Source of the DNA: Rhizobium sp. RM
Lineage (GTDB): Bacteria; Pseudomonadota; Alphaproteobacteria; Rhizobiales; Rhizobiaceae
Length of the DNA: 64,000 bases
NCBI RefSeq assembly: GCF_013390595.1
Contig: NZ_JACAWV010000007.1
Coordinates: forward strand, 372,001 to 436,000
Direction of reading: 5' to 3'
The stretch's first letter is position 1, and each line of letters opens with the position of its first letter. The notes beneath the pieces are model-generated. The model made no database searches. It was given only the letters and a program-made list of their open reading frames with translations, and was not told the origin of the DNA. Positions 8,935 through 17,469 of the stretch are shown in pieces. The translations under genes were made by a program, and so were the position numbers.

Positions 8935-10122
8935 TCATGAAAGGAAGGTCTCGGCAAGACGGGCCCAATAAAGTGCGCCCGGTGCGATAATGTCGTCGTT
9001 GAAGTCGTAAAGTGGGCTGTGTAGCGGGGCACTTTCGCCATTGCCGACAAAGAGGTAGGAGCCCGGTCGCTGTTGAAGCATGTAGGCGAAATCCTCACTC
9101 GCCGTGCGGGGCCGGAAATCGCCAGCAACCTGTTCAGCGGGAAAAACGGCCTCTGCCACGCCACGGGCTAAACGGGTCTGCTCGATGTGGTTGATCACCG
9201 GTGGGAAACCGCGACGATATTGCAAATCCGCCTCCGCGCCGAAGCTTTCCGCCTGGGCACGGGCGAGTGCCGGCACTCGCTGTTCCAGCCTGTCGCGGAC
9301 GGCCGGAGAATAGGCTCGCGCAGTGAGCTTCAGTTCGACACTGTCAGGAATGACATTCGAGGCAGAGCCCCCGTGAATGGAGCCCACCGTCAGCACCGCC
9401 ATTTCCAGTGGATCGACATTGCGGGCAACGATGCTCTGCAACGCAGTGATGAAGGATGCGGCGGCTAGGACGGGATCGACCGTTTCGTGTGGTGATGCAC
9501 CATGTCCACCTTGGCCAATGATACGGATCAAAGCCTGATCGACCGAGGCCATGGCTGGGCCCTCAACGAAGCCGAACTGTCCTGCCTTGACCCCCGGCCA
9601 GTTATGCAGACCGAAGATCGCATCGACCGGAAAACGCTCAAACAGGCGGTCCTCGATCATCTTCTTCGCGCCTGCACCCACTTCTTCGGCAGGCTGGAAA
9701 ATTAGCGTCAACGTGCCGGAAAAGCGCCCGTGTTCGGCGAGGTAGCGTGCCGCACCGAGCAAAATAGCAGTATGTCCATCGTGACCGCAGGCATGCATGA
9801 CGCGCGGATTGCGGCTGGAATAGGCAAGGTCTGTGGCTTCCTCGATTGGCAATGCATCGATGTCAGCACGGATGCCGATCCGTTTATCGCCATTCCCCCG
9901 CCTGAGGGTGGCGACGACGCCATAGCCGCCGACACCCTCCGTCACCTCGTAACCGTAGGAGAGAAGATATTTGGCGATGATGCCTGCGGTCCTCCCCTCG
10001 TGAAAGGAAAGCTCCGGATACTGATGGAGGTCCCGACGGATCGTCACCAACTCGCTGATGAAGGCATGGATCGTCCGTTCGGCGTAGTCGCGATGACGCG
10101 CGCCGTCAATATGGATGTTCAT
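8935..10122 (-). CDS. M20 family amidohydrolase/deacetylase (SndA/YtnL-like role proposed)
   Basis: A 395-residue zinc amidohydrolase of the M20D group (hippurate hydrolase, N-acyl amino acid and N-acetylcysteine deacetylases). Metal ligands are visible: Cys112 and His114 in HACGHDGH, and Glu146-Glu147 in FQPAEEVGAG. Asp87/Asp89 lie in GIRADIDALP. The family cleaves the amide of N-acyl amino acids in the cytoplasm. In the context of an N-acetyltransferase and C-S-cleaving flavin enzymes, the likely job is to release cysteine from N-acetylcysteine at the end of the salvage route. It lies 63 bases after the NtaA/DmoA-type monooxygenase stop. Confidence 0.88.
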   Translation of the reverse strand: MNIHIDGARHRDYAERTIHAFISELVTIRRDLHQYPELSFHEGRTAGIIAKYLLSYGYEVTEGVGGYGVVATLRRGNGDKRIGIRADIDALPIEEATDLAYSSRNPRVMHACGHDGHTAILLGAARYLAEHGRFSGTLTLIFQPAEEVGAGAKKMIEDRLFERFPVDAIFGLHNWPGVKAGQFGFVEGPAMASVDQALIRIIGQGGHGASPHETVDPVLAAASFITALQSIVARNVDPLEMAVLTVGSIHGGSASNVIPDSVELKLTARAYSPAVRDRLEQRVPALARAQAESFGAEADLQYRRGFPPVINHIEQTRLARGVAEAVFPAEQVAGDFRPRTASEDFAYMLQQRPGSYLFVGNGESAPLHSPLYDFNDDIIAPGALYWARLAETFLS

Positions 10123-10185
10123 GATTTTACTTCCCGAAGGTTGGCTTCAGCCGATCTCGGCCGGGTGTTTCACCTGTTCAGATCG

Positions 10186-11523
10186 TTATGCGTGGGCCTT
10201 CTCCGCCTCGTCGTCGACGCCTGCATAAGCGCTTTGGCGGTAGGGAAGATCGAGGTTTTCCCGCAGGGTTACTCCCCTCAGCTCCGGGTCGAAATAACCG
10301 CGTTCCTCAAGGATCGGCAAAACATGGCGGGCAAAATCATCAAAGCCCTCGGCAATAACAGGAAAGCCGAGGATGAAGCCATCAGCCGCGCCGCTATCGA
10401 ACCACTCGATGAGCTTTGTGGCCACCGCGTCAGGTGTGCCGACAAAACCTTCGCGCGGTGTCGCTGCACCAAGCGCCGCTTCCCGCAAGGTCTGTCCCTG
10501 TTCTTTCGCAACACGCTTGATGCGGTCGGTGGTGGAGCGAAAGCTGTTTTTGCCGATGTCGCCAAGCTCAGGAAAAGGCGCATCGAGATCATAGGCACTG
10601 AAGTCATGATGATCGAAGAAGCGACCGAGATAAGCGAGCGCTTCATCTATCGAAATCAGATTGCGGATCACGTTGTATTTTTCTTCGGCCTCTGCCTGTG
10701 TCCGGCCCACAATCGGCCCAATGCCGGGAAAAATCTTGACGTGGTCGGCGGACCGTCCCTGGGCGACTGCAGCCTGCTTGACCCGTCGTGAAAAGGTCTG
10801 GTTGTCCTCGAGCGAAACGCCATTGGTGAAGACGGCATCGGCATGTTTGCCGGCAAGCCCTACGCCCGCATCTGACGACCCAGCCTGAAAGATGACCGGC
10901 TGCCCCTGTGCTGAGCGCTGGATATTGAGCGGGCCTTCAACCTGAAAGAAGCGCCCTTTGTGACCGAGCGTGTGCAATTTTTCACGATCGAAGAACTGCC
11001 CGCTGTCACGGTTGCGCGTGAATGCGTCATCATCCCAACTGTCCCAGAGCCCTTTGACGACCTCAAGATACTCGTCGGCAATCTCGTATCGGAGCGCGTG
11101 TTCCGGATGGTTTCGGCTGTAGTTTTTGGCCGTCCCCTCAAGTGGCGTCGTGACCGCATTCCAGCCACCACGTCCACCGCTGATGAGATCCAGTGATGCG
11201 AACTGCCGGGCGATCGTAAAGGGGTCGCTGTACGAGGTGGAGACGGTGCCTGCGAGCCCTATTCTGTTCGTCACCGTTGCAAGAGCTGAAAGGATCGTCA
11301 GAGGCTCGAAACGGTTGAGGAAATGCGGGATCGATTTCTCGTTGATATAGAGCCCGTCTGCCACGAAGGCGAAGGCGATACCGGCGGCTTCCGCCTTCAG
11401 AGCTATGGTCTTGAAGAAGTCGAGATTGACGCTGGCGTCAACCGGACTGCTTGGATGCCTCCAGGCGTTCATGTGACCACCGGCGCCCTGCAACATGATG
11501 CCGAACTTGATCTTATTTGCCAT
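10186..11523 (-). CDS. NtaA/DmoA-type FMN-dependent monooxygenase (YtnJ/CmoJ-like)
   Basis: A 445-residue luciferase-like monooxygenase of the NtaA/SnaA/DmoA/SoxA group (nitrilotriacetate, pristinamycin IIA, dimethylsulfide and dibenzothiophene-sulfone monooxygenases). Landmarks include [30 protein letters not shown] and the late [15 protein letters not shown]. The chosen ATG at 11523 has GAGGAG seven bases upstream, better than the ATG at 11538. The B. subtilis YtnJ (CmoJ) of this group oxidatively cleaves N-acetyl-S-alkylcysteines, and the neighbouring acetyltransferase and deacetylase point to the same chemistry. A reduced-flavin supplier is not encoded in the operon. Confidence 0.87.
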   Translation of the reverse strand: MANKIKFGIMLQGAGGHMNAWRHPSSPVDASVNLDFFKTIALKAEAAGIAFAFVADGLYINEKSIPHFLNRFEPLTILSALATVTNRIGLAGTVSTSYSDPFTIARQFASLDLISGGRGGWNAVTTPLEGTAKNYSRNHPEHALRYEIADEYLEVVKGLWDSWDDDAFTRNRDSGQFFDREKLHTLGHKGRFFQVEGPLNIQRSAQGQPVIFQAGSSDAGVGLAGKHADAVFTNGVSLEDNQTFSRRVKQAAVAQGRSADHVKIFPGIGPIVGRTQAEAEEKYNVIRNLISIDEALAYLGRFFDHHDFSAYDLDAPFPELGDIGKNSFRSTTDRIKRVAKEQGQTLREAALGAATPREGFVGTPDAVATKLIEWFDSGAADGFILGFPVIAEGFDDFARHVLPILEERGYFDPELRGVTLRENLDLPYRQSAYAGVDDEAEKAHA

Positions 11524-11542
11524 AGGATATCTCCTCAAGACG

Positions 11543-12565
11543 TTACGCTGCCGCGGATAGGGGGTGGCGAGCCAGAAGCTCTATGGATGCAAGCCGCCGG
11601 TTGGCACCGACGGGCGGCGGCTCGAGAATGAATTCCTCGATCTGGTAGAGCGCTGAAAGTCGCGACAGCTCCGCGTGAATGCTATCCGGCGTGCCATGTA
11701 GTACGCTCGGCTTGCGCTCCTCGATGCGGAAATCCCTTGAGCCGGCCTGTCTTGCAAATTCTTCGGCCTGTTCGTAGCTGCCCAAGCTGGCCGATTGGCC
11801 GTTTTCAAGAAAAACCTTGAACACCTTCAGTTCGCCAACGAGCGCAGCCGCATCAGCAGCGTTTTCGGACGCATAGGCGGAGAGCGCCAAAATGGGCGCC
11901 TTGCCGCCACTCCTGCCACGATAGTCTTCGAGACTAAGCCTTAGATTTTCAGGATCGCCATTCAGATGACCCGCAAAAACGAAATCCCATCCCTGCGCTG
12001 CGGCAAGCCGGGCACTGTCCGGGCTTGCACCGAGCAAAAACCGCTCGGCAGCCACCAGAGGCTGCGGACCGGGAAAAGCACGCCCGACTGATCTGTCAGC
12101 ATCCAGCGAATGGGCCAGAAATGTCTGCAGATCAGCAAGCTGCTGATTAAAATCCGGTTTGGAAGAATGATACGTTTGCAAGGCCGCCGTCGATTGCGGC
12201 AATCCGCCTGGCGCCTTGCCTACACCGAGATCAACACGACCTGGCGCCAGCGACGAGAGCACGTTGAACACTTCTGCGACTTTGAAGGGACTGTAGTGCT
12301 GCAGCATGATGCCGCCCGAACCGACGCGAATACGAGACGTGTTCGACAAAATCCAGGCGATCAGCACTTCAGGCGCCGAACTCGCAAGGGCGGAGCTTCC
12401 ATGATGTTCTGCAACCCAGAACCGCCGATAACCCAGCTCTTCCGCTCGTCTTGCGAGCTTGACCGTATTGGAAAGTGCCGTGACGGCATTTTCCTCTGAA
12501 GAGATCGGGCTCTTATCGAGCAGACTCAATGCATACATCGTCGCCTCGCTGGCAGTTTCGATCAT
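11543..12565 (-). CDS. LLM oxidoreductase, luciferase group 1 (YtmO-like)
   Basis: A 340-residue luciferase-like oxidoreductase of the group with the signature [11 protein letters not shown] and [18 protein letters not shown], which includes B. subtilis YtmO. It is the first gene of the leftward operon (12565 to 3447) and lies 19 bases before the NtaA/DmoA-type gene. Finding a YtmO-type and a YtnJ-type enzyme together is a hallmark of the ytm operon. The specific reaction of this subgroup is not settled; oxidation of a sulfur compound with FMNH2 and O2 is the family expectation. A 19-base inverted repeat lies just upstream of the start (12576-12594). Confidence 0.85.
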   Translation of the reverse strand: MIETASEATMYALSLLDKSPISSEENAVTALSNTVKLARRAEELGYRRFWVAEHHGSSALASSAPEVLIAWILSNTSRIRVGSGGIMLQHYSPFKVAEVFNVLSSLAPGRVDLGVGKAPGGLPQSTAALQTYHSSKPDFNQQLADLQTFLAHSLDADRSVGRAFPGPQPLVAAERFLLGASPDSARLAAAQGWDFVFAGHLNGDPENLRLSLEDYRGRSGGKAPILALSAYASENAADAAALVGELKVFKVFLENGQSASLGSYEQAEEFARQAGSRDFRIEERKPSVLHGTPDSIHAELSRLSALYQIEEFILEPPPVGANRRLASIELLARHPLSAAA

Positions 12566-12575
12566 GCACTTATTA

Positions 12576-12594
12576 GTCTACTTATTTTATAGAC
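12576..12594. promoter_or_regulatory. Inverted repeat GTCTA-N9-TAGAC upstream of the salvage operon
   Basis: A perfect 5-base inverted repeat with a 9-base AT-rich spacer starts 11 bases before the ATG of the first gene of the leftward operon. The AT-rich centre (TATAAAAT on the minus strand) could also be part of a promoter. The site position fits an operator or activator site, but no regulator is identified. Confidence 0.4.
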
Positions 12595-12763
12595 AATGAA
12601 GGGCGCAATTTCCGATTGCCTGCCGAAAGAGAGAAAATCTTTGTCGGGATTTTAGACGTAGCGAACAATTTGCAGTGAGGTCTTTTGCTGCCGCGGCGCA
12701 GACAATCATTGGTCCGAGCTTAAATTCAAGCATCAACCGGCCCTTGCCCGCGTTACAAAAACG

Positions 12764-13663
12764 CTATTTGTGTGCCGGCTTCTTCGTTTGGCGAAGAAGC
12801 CAATCCCGAAAGAGGATGATGTTGGCGTTGTGGGCCTTTCGTTCGGGGTAAACCACGAAATAGGAGTCATCCGACCGGATCGGTTCTCCGAAAGGCATAT
12901 GCAGCGCTTTGCTTTCCAGTTCGCGCTCGACATAGAATGTTGGTACGACTGCGATGCCGATACCGTTAAGGGCCGCGTTGATAATCATCTCGTGATTTGA
13001 AAATCGCGTGCCTTGAATTCTGCCGCTATAGGACAGTCCGGCGAGCCTCAGCCAATTCAGCCACAGGCTCGGCCGGCCGGCGTTTTGCAGCATCGGATAG
13101 TTCGAAAATTCCAGCGGTTGCAGCTTCTGCCCGAACGGAATGAGGCGTGGCGACGCAACGACCGCCAAGGTTTCCGGAAACAGTTCGATCGCTCGGGCAT
13201 GAAGCCACGTGCCAGCCCCACGAAGAACGGTCACGTCCAACCGAGTGGTCTCGAAATCCATAGCGGGGGTTGTTGTCGTGATCTCCAACGGGATGTCGCA
13301 ATGAGCCTCGATGAACGATGATAGCCGTTCCGGTAACCAGCGTGCGGCAAAGGTCGGGTGCGTGCCGATCATGAGTGAGCTGTCTACTGTGCGTCCTCGC
13401 ACGGCATCGATTGAAATTTCCTGCAACCTGTCGAGCGTCAGTGCAACGTCCCTATAGTAATTGGCGCCAAGTTCCGTCAGCACAAGCCGAGGGCCGGAAC
13501 GATGAAAAAGAGTGACACCGAGAAACTCCTCAAGGTTCTGTATCTGCTTGCTGATCCCACTTTGTGTCAGGCCAAGATCATCGGCTGCCTTGGTGAAATT
13601 CATGTACCGTGCGGCAGCTTCGAAGGCATGCAGGGATGCCAAAGAAGGAAGGTAACGTCTCAT
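12764..13663 (-). CDS. LysR family transcriptional regulator (GcvA-like)
   Basis: A 299-residue LysR-type regulator. The N-terminal winged helix-turn-helix covers residues of about 5-65 (LHAFEAAARYMNFTKAADDL, then LTQSGISKQIQNLE), followed by the periplasmic-binding-protein-like effector domain. The tone of the N-terminus (PSLASLHAFEAAARY) is that of GcvA-type members. It is divergent from the ABC transporter operon at 13896-20584, and a perfect palindrome containing a T-N11-A box lies between them (13684-13700). It is therefore the probable activator of that operon, responding to the imported amino acid or a breakdown product. Confidence 0.9.
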   Translation of the reverse strand: MRRYLPSLASLHAFEAAARYMNFTKAADDLGLTQSGISKQIQNLEEFLGVTLFHRSGPRLVLTELGANYYRDVALTLDRLQEISIDAVRGRTVDSSLMIGTHPTFAARWLPERLSSFIEAHCDIPLEITTTTPAMDFETTRLDVTVLRGAGTWLHARAIELFPETLAVVASPRLIPFGQKLQPLEFSNYPMLQNAGRPSLWLNWLRLAGLSYSGRIQGTRFSNHEMIINAALNGIGIAVVPTFYVERELESKALHMPFGEPIRSDDSYFVVYPERKAHNANIILFRDWLLRQTKKPAHK

Positions 13664-13683
13664 CGCATTCCCCCGATTTTCAT

Positions 13684-13700
13684 CATGAATTTAATTCATG
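13684..13700. promoter_or_regulatory. LysR-type operator, palindrome CATGAAT-TTA-ATTCATG
   Basis: A perfect 17-base hyphenated palindrome lies 20 bases upstream of the LysR start and about 195 bases upstream of the binding-protein gene. It contains TGAATTTAATTCA, which fits the T-N11-A LysR consensus exactly. It is the probable recognition site for autoregulation and for activation of the divergent operon. Confidence 0.65.
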
Positions 13701-13895
13701 CAAAGGAGATTTTTCAACGTTTTTATTTTGCCTCCCCTTGGTTCAAGAATTATCAGGCGAGTATCCGCTCCCAAACAACACCCCGGCCGGTTGATGCCAG
13801 TCGCGAGAACGTCGTTGATGCCGCGGTGCGAATGCAAAGAGACTTTGCAGGTAGGAGGCATCGACCAGAATTCGATGCCCAAAACAAAGGGGAAC

Positions 13896-14729
13896 ATGAT
13901 GAAAAGAAGAGATTTCAGTAAGTTGGTTGGAATGGGCGTTGCCGCCGCAGGTATTGGCGCCTTTGTCACCCCGGTCCTGGCCGCAGATTCTCTGGAGCGG
14001 GTTAAAGCGTCAGGCGTGCTTCGCATCGGCGCTGTCGCGGACGGGGCTCCTTATTATCAAAAGAGCCTTTCTGACGGTAGCTGGCGCGGTTTCTACATCG
14101 ATATCTGCACGAAGCTTGCGGAAGATCTGGGCGTAAAACTCTCCATTACTGAGACCACCTGGGGCAACTCGGTGCTTGATCTGCAAGCCGACAAGATCGA
14201 CGTCTTCTTCGGCCTCAACCCGACACCGGAGCGCCAGAAAGTTATCGATTTTTCCGGCCCCGTATTCAAGAACGCGTTCACGTTGATCGTTCGCAAAGGT
14301 GTAGAAGGCCAAACTTGGAACGACTTCAACAAACCTGAAATGCGCATTGCGGTCGATGCCGGCTCGTCGCACGATTCTGCGGTCACACGCCACGCCCCGA
14401 AAGCCGAGGTCGCCCGGCTGAAAACCGCAAGCGACGCCACCGCGGCTCTTCAAGCAAGGCGAGCCGATGCACAGTGCCTTGTTCTGGTTCTCGCCATGTC
14501 CCTTCGCGCCAAGAACCCGTCTATCGGCGAACTGCTTCTACCGACACCTCTGGATTCGACCACGTCCAATGCCGGTTTCCGTCGGGAGGAAGACCAGACC
14601 TGGCGTACACACGTGACGAAGTGGATCGAAGACAACCGCGCAAGCGGCTTCGTCAAAGATGCAATCATTCGCAACATGGCGCTTGTTGGCGTAAAGGAAT
14701 CCGATTTCCCGGCCGGTTTCGAGATCTAA
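13896..14729 (+). CDS. Tat-exported amino-acid ABC transporter binding protein
   Basis: A 277-residue family 3 periplasmic binding protein. I chose the ATG at 13896 (with another ATG immediately after) behind AAAGGGGA; the frame is open further upstream, but that part is intergenic. The N-terminus MMKRRDFSKLVG followed by a hydrophobic core carries a twin-arginine motif (RRDFSK), so export through Tat is likely. The mature part begins SLERVKASGVLRIG, the standard opening of this family, with WRGFYIDICTKLAEDLG and PTPERQKVIDFSGP. It is the first gene of the operon under the divergent LysR. Confidence 0.88.
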   Translation: MMKRRDFSKLVGMGVAAAGIGAFVTPVLAADSLERVKASGVLRIGAVADGAPYYQKSLSDGSWRGFYIDICTKLAEDLGVKLSITETTWGNSVLDLQADKIDVFFGLNPTPERQKVIDFSGPVFKNAFTLIVRKGVEGQTWNDFNKPEMRIAVDAGSSHDSAVTRHAPKAEVARLKTASDATAALQARRADAQCLVLVLAMSLRAKNPSIGELLLPTPLDSTTSNAGFRREEDQTWRTHVTKWIEDNRASGFVKDAIIRNMALVGVKESDFPAGFEI

Positions 14730-14795
14730 TATCCGAACGCAGCGGAGCCATCCTCCGCTGCCCCAGCTGACTTCTGATATCCGGACACTTGAACC

Positions 14796-15458
14796 ATGTA
14801 CGAATGGGATTTCTGGACCCTTTGGGAGTACCGATGGTTACTTCTCCAGGGCCTCGGCGTGACAGTCGGGTTTACCATCGCAATCATTATCGGCGGGCTG
14901 ACCGTCGGGCTCATCGAAGCCATCTGTCTGCTTTCGCGATTTTCAGTTTTGCGCGGCGTATCTCTTGCCGTGATCGAGATCTTTCGCTGCACGCCGATCC
15001 TTGTCCAGTTGATCTGGTGTTACTACGCACTACCGATCATCGCCGGGATCGAGATGACACCGGTTACGGCTTCCCTCCTGGCACTCTCCTTTTACGGCGG
15101 AGCATTTTACGCAGAGATCATTCGCGGCGGGATCGTATCGATCGATGAAGGGCAGTCGGAAGCGGCCGCAGCTCTTGGCATGACACCGGCACTCGCCATG
15201 CGCCGGATCGTCCTGCCGCAAGCCTTGCGGCGCATGCTGCCATCGCTGATGAACCAGTCGATCCTGCAATTCAAGAATACATCACTGGTCTCCGTTCTCG
15301 CGGTGCCCGATCTCGTCTACCAGGGACAGATGGCAGCCCACGACAGCTTCCGTCCACTTGAGACCTATACGACGATCGCAGTAGCCTACTTCATCATCCT
15401 TTTCCCGCTGACACTGTTTGTCCGCAACCGCGAACGCAAGCTGGGAGAGGCACGATGA
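14796..15458 (+). CDS. Amino-acid ABC transporter permease
   Basis: A 220-residue inner-membrane permease of the HisM/GlnP type with about five hydrophobic segments. The EAA loop is visible as EAAAALGMTPALAMRRIVLPQA. Only one permease gene is present, so the membrane channel is probably a homodimer. It lies 66 bases after the binding-protein gene, and its stop overlaps the ATPase start by four bases (ATGA), so translation is coupled. Confidence 0.9.
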   Translation: MYEWDFWTLWEYRWLLLQGLGVTVGFTIAIIIGGLTVGLIEAICLLSRFSVLRGVSLAVIEIFRCTPILVQLIWCYYALPIIAGIEMTPVTASLLALSFYGGAFYAEIIRGGIVSIDEGQSEAAAALGMTPALAMRRIVLPQALRRMLPSLMNQSILQFKNTSLVSVLAVPDLVYQGQMAAHDSFRPLETYTTIAVAYFIILFPLTLFVRNRERKLGEAR

Positions 15459-16228
15459 CAACGCCAATGATCGAAATCTCGAACCTGCGAAAGTCGTTCG
15501 GTCCTCTCGCGGTCCTGAAGGACATCAGTGTGAAGGTTGACCAGGGCGGTGTGCTGGCACTGATCGGTCCATCCGGGTCGGGAAAGTCTACGCTTCTGCG
15601 CTGCATGAACCTTCTCGTTACCCCCGACGACGGGCGCATTCGTGTCGGCGATACGACGTTCGAATTTGGCAAAGCGGTCAAGCAGCCGAACATCAAGGCA
15701 CTGGCGTCCTTTCGCTCCAGAACGGGGATGGTCTTCCAGAATTTCAACCTGTTCCCGCATATGACGGTGCTGGAAAACGTCATCGAAGCACCGATCCATG
15801 TGAAACACATGGGACGGAAGGAAGCGACGGACCTTGCCATGTTCCAACTCGAAAAGGTTGGGCTTGCTGATCGCGCCAAGCAGGCGCCGCAAACCCTGTC
15901 CGGCGGCCAAAAGCAGCGCGTGGCCATTGCTCGCGCTTTGGCGATGCAACCCGAAGTCATGCTCTTCGACGAGGCCACCTCCGCGCTCGACCCTGAACTG
16001 GTGGGTGAGGTGCTTCAGACAATGCAAAAGCTCGCAGCAGATGGAATGACGATGGTGATCGTGACCCACGAGATAGCCTTCGCCCGCGATGTCGCAGATC
16101 GCATCGTCTTCATGCGCGATGGTTATGTCGTCGAGGAAGGCACCGCCCAACAGGTCATTGACGCACCGCAGATGGACGCGACCAAGACATTTCTCAGTCA
16201 TTTTCACAAAGGTTCGGCCGCGAGGTAA
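15455..16228 (+). CDS. Amino-acid ABC transporter ATPase
   Basis: A 257-residue ATPase of the GlnQ/HisP group. It has Walker A (GPSGSGKST), a Q-loop in [12 protein letters not shown], signature [15 protein letters not shown] and Walker B LFDEATSALDPE; the last has Ala instead of the more common Pro after the catalytic Glu. It drives import by the permease and binding protein just upstream and is followed after 27 bases by the enolase-superfamily gene, tying transport to catabolism. Confidence 0.92.
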   Translation: MTTPMIEISNLRKSFGPLAVLKDISVKVDQGGVLALIGPSGSGKSTLLRCMNLLVTPDDGRIRVGDTTFEFGKAVKQPNIKALASFRSRTGMVFQNFNLFPHMTVLENVIEAPIHVKHMGRKEATDLAMFQLEKVGLADRAKQAPQTLSGGQKQRVAIARALAMQPEVMLFDEATSALDPELVGEVLQTMQKLAADGMTMVIVTHEIAFARDVADRIVFMRDGYVVEEGTAQQVIDAPQMDATKTFLSHFHKGSAAR

Positions 16229-16255
16229 ACGGACCAAGATTGCAGGTAAGACAAG

Positions 16256-17377
16256 ATGGAAACGATCGATAGACTCCGCGTGTTCCTGATCGAAAGCCCG
16301 ATCAAGATGGCTCGGCTGCAGGGAGTGGGAAACGTCAAGGGCACGGTAAAGCGCGTGCTGGTCGAACTGACATCCTCGTCCGGCACGGTTGGCTGGGGTG
16401 AGGCTGCGCCCTGGGAGGTGTTTACCGGTACAGCCGAAGCCGCGTTTGCGGCGATCGACATCTATCTTCGCCCGTTGGTGATCGGTGCTCCGGTCAATCG
16501 CGTCCGCGAACTGACGATCAAGATGAAAAAAGTGCTGGTGGGCCATGGCGAGGCGAAGCTCGCGATCGAAACGGCAATGCTCGACATCCTCGGCAAATCG
16601 TCAGGCCTTTCGATTGCCGATCTGCTTGGCGGCCGGGTCCGCGATACCATCCCCCTCTCCTTCTCGATCGCCGATCCCGATTTCGGCGCGGACATGCGGC
16701 GCATGGAAGAAATGGTTCCCCAGGGCAACCGCATCTTCAAGGTGAAAACCGGTGTGAAATCGCATCATGACGATCTTGCGCATCTTGAAGCCATGCGCAA
16801 CGCGTTTGGCGACACCATCGACCTTCGCCTTGACTACAATCAGGCACTCCTGCCTTTTGGTGCCATCAAGACGTTGCGCGATGTCGATCAGTTTCGACCG
16901 ACCTTCATTGAACAACCCGTTCCAAGGGATTGCCTTGCGGCGATGGCATCTTTCGCGGCCGATCTGGATACGCCGATCCTGGCCGATGAAAGCTGCTTCG
17001 ATACGCGCGACCTGATGGAAATCATCCGACTTGGAGCAGCAGACGCCATTTCGGTCAAATTGATGAAAACCGGTGGGCTTCTTGAGGCACAGGCCTTGAT
17101 GGCATTGGCCGATACGGCCCGCCTTCCCGGCTATGGCGGCACGTTGTGGGAAGGTGGTGTGGCCCTTGCGGCTGGCACCCAGTTCATTGCCGCAACACCC
17201 GGCATTTCGCTCGGATGCGAATTCTACATGCCGCACCACGTGCTGACCGAAGATGTTCTGGAGGTCAAAATCGAAAACCGAAACGGCGAAGTCATCGTAC
17301 CGGATGGTCCGGGGCTGGGCATTCGGGTTTCGGAGCAATCGCTGCGCTCCAACGCGAAAGTCATCGCAGAGCGCTAA
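16256..17377 (+). CDS. Enolase-superfamily epimerase/cycloisomerase (muconate-lactonizing subgroup)
   Basis: A 373-residue enzyme of the mandelate racemase/muconate lactonizing family. Metal ligands are Asp193, Glu219 and Asp244. Lysines stand on both sides of the active site: Lys162-x-Lys164 on the second strand and Lys268 on the sixth strand (SVKLMK). Two opposed lysines place it in the muconate-lactonizing subgroup, which includes dipeptide epimerases, N-acyl amino acid racemases, proline-betaine epimerase and cis-3-hydroxyproline dehydratase. Its operon partners (amino acid transporter, D-amino-acid-oxidase-like gene) favour racemisation or dehydration of an amino acid over muconate chemistry. 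The true substrate is not known. Confidence 0.82.
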   Translation: METIDRLRVFLIESPIKMARLQGVGNVKGTVKRVLVELTSSSGTVGWGEAAPWEVFTGTAEAAFAAIDIYLRPLVIGAPVNRVRELTIKMKKVLVGHGEAKLAIETAMLDILGKSSGLSIADLLGGRVRDTIPLSFSIADPDFGADMRRMEEMVPQGNRIFKVKTGVKSHHDDLAHLEAMRNAFGDTIDLRLDYNQALLPFGAIKTLRDVDQFRPTFIEQPVPRDCLAAMASFAADLDTPILADESCFDTRDLMEIIRLGAADAISVKLMKTGGLLEAQALMALADTARLPGYGGTLWEGGVALAAGTQFIAATPGISLGCEFYMPHHVLTEDVLEVKIENRNGEVIVPDGPGLGIRVSEQSLRSNAKVIAER

Positions 17378-17469
17378 CGCCACAGGTCGAAAGACAAAGA
17401 GATGAAGTGCCGACCGCGGGCTATCTGCGGCGGGAGGGTGAACTGTTGACTCATTATCAGGAAATTCAC

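Noticed and set aside
17146-17469. N-terminal extension of the DadA-like gene by 108 codons.
   Set aside because: The extension overlaps the end of the enolase gene and precedes the dinucleotide-binding motif, which must be near the N-terminus; the ATG at 17470 has a ribosome site.
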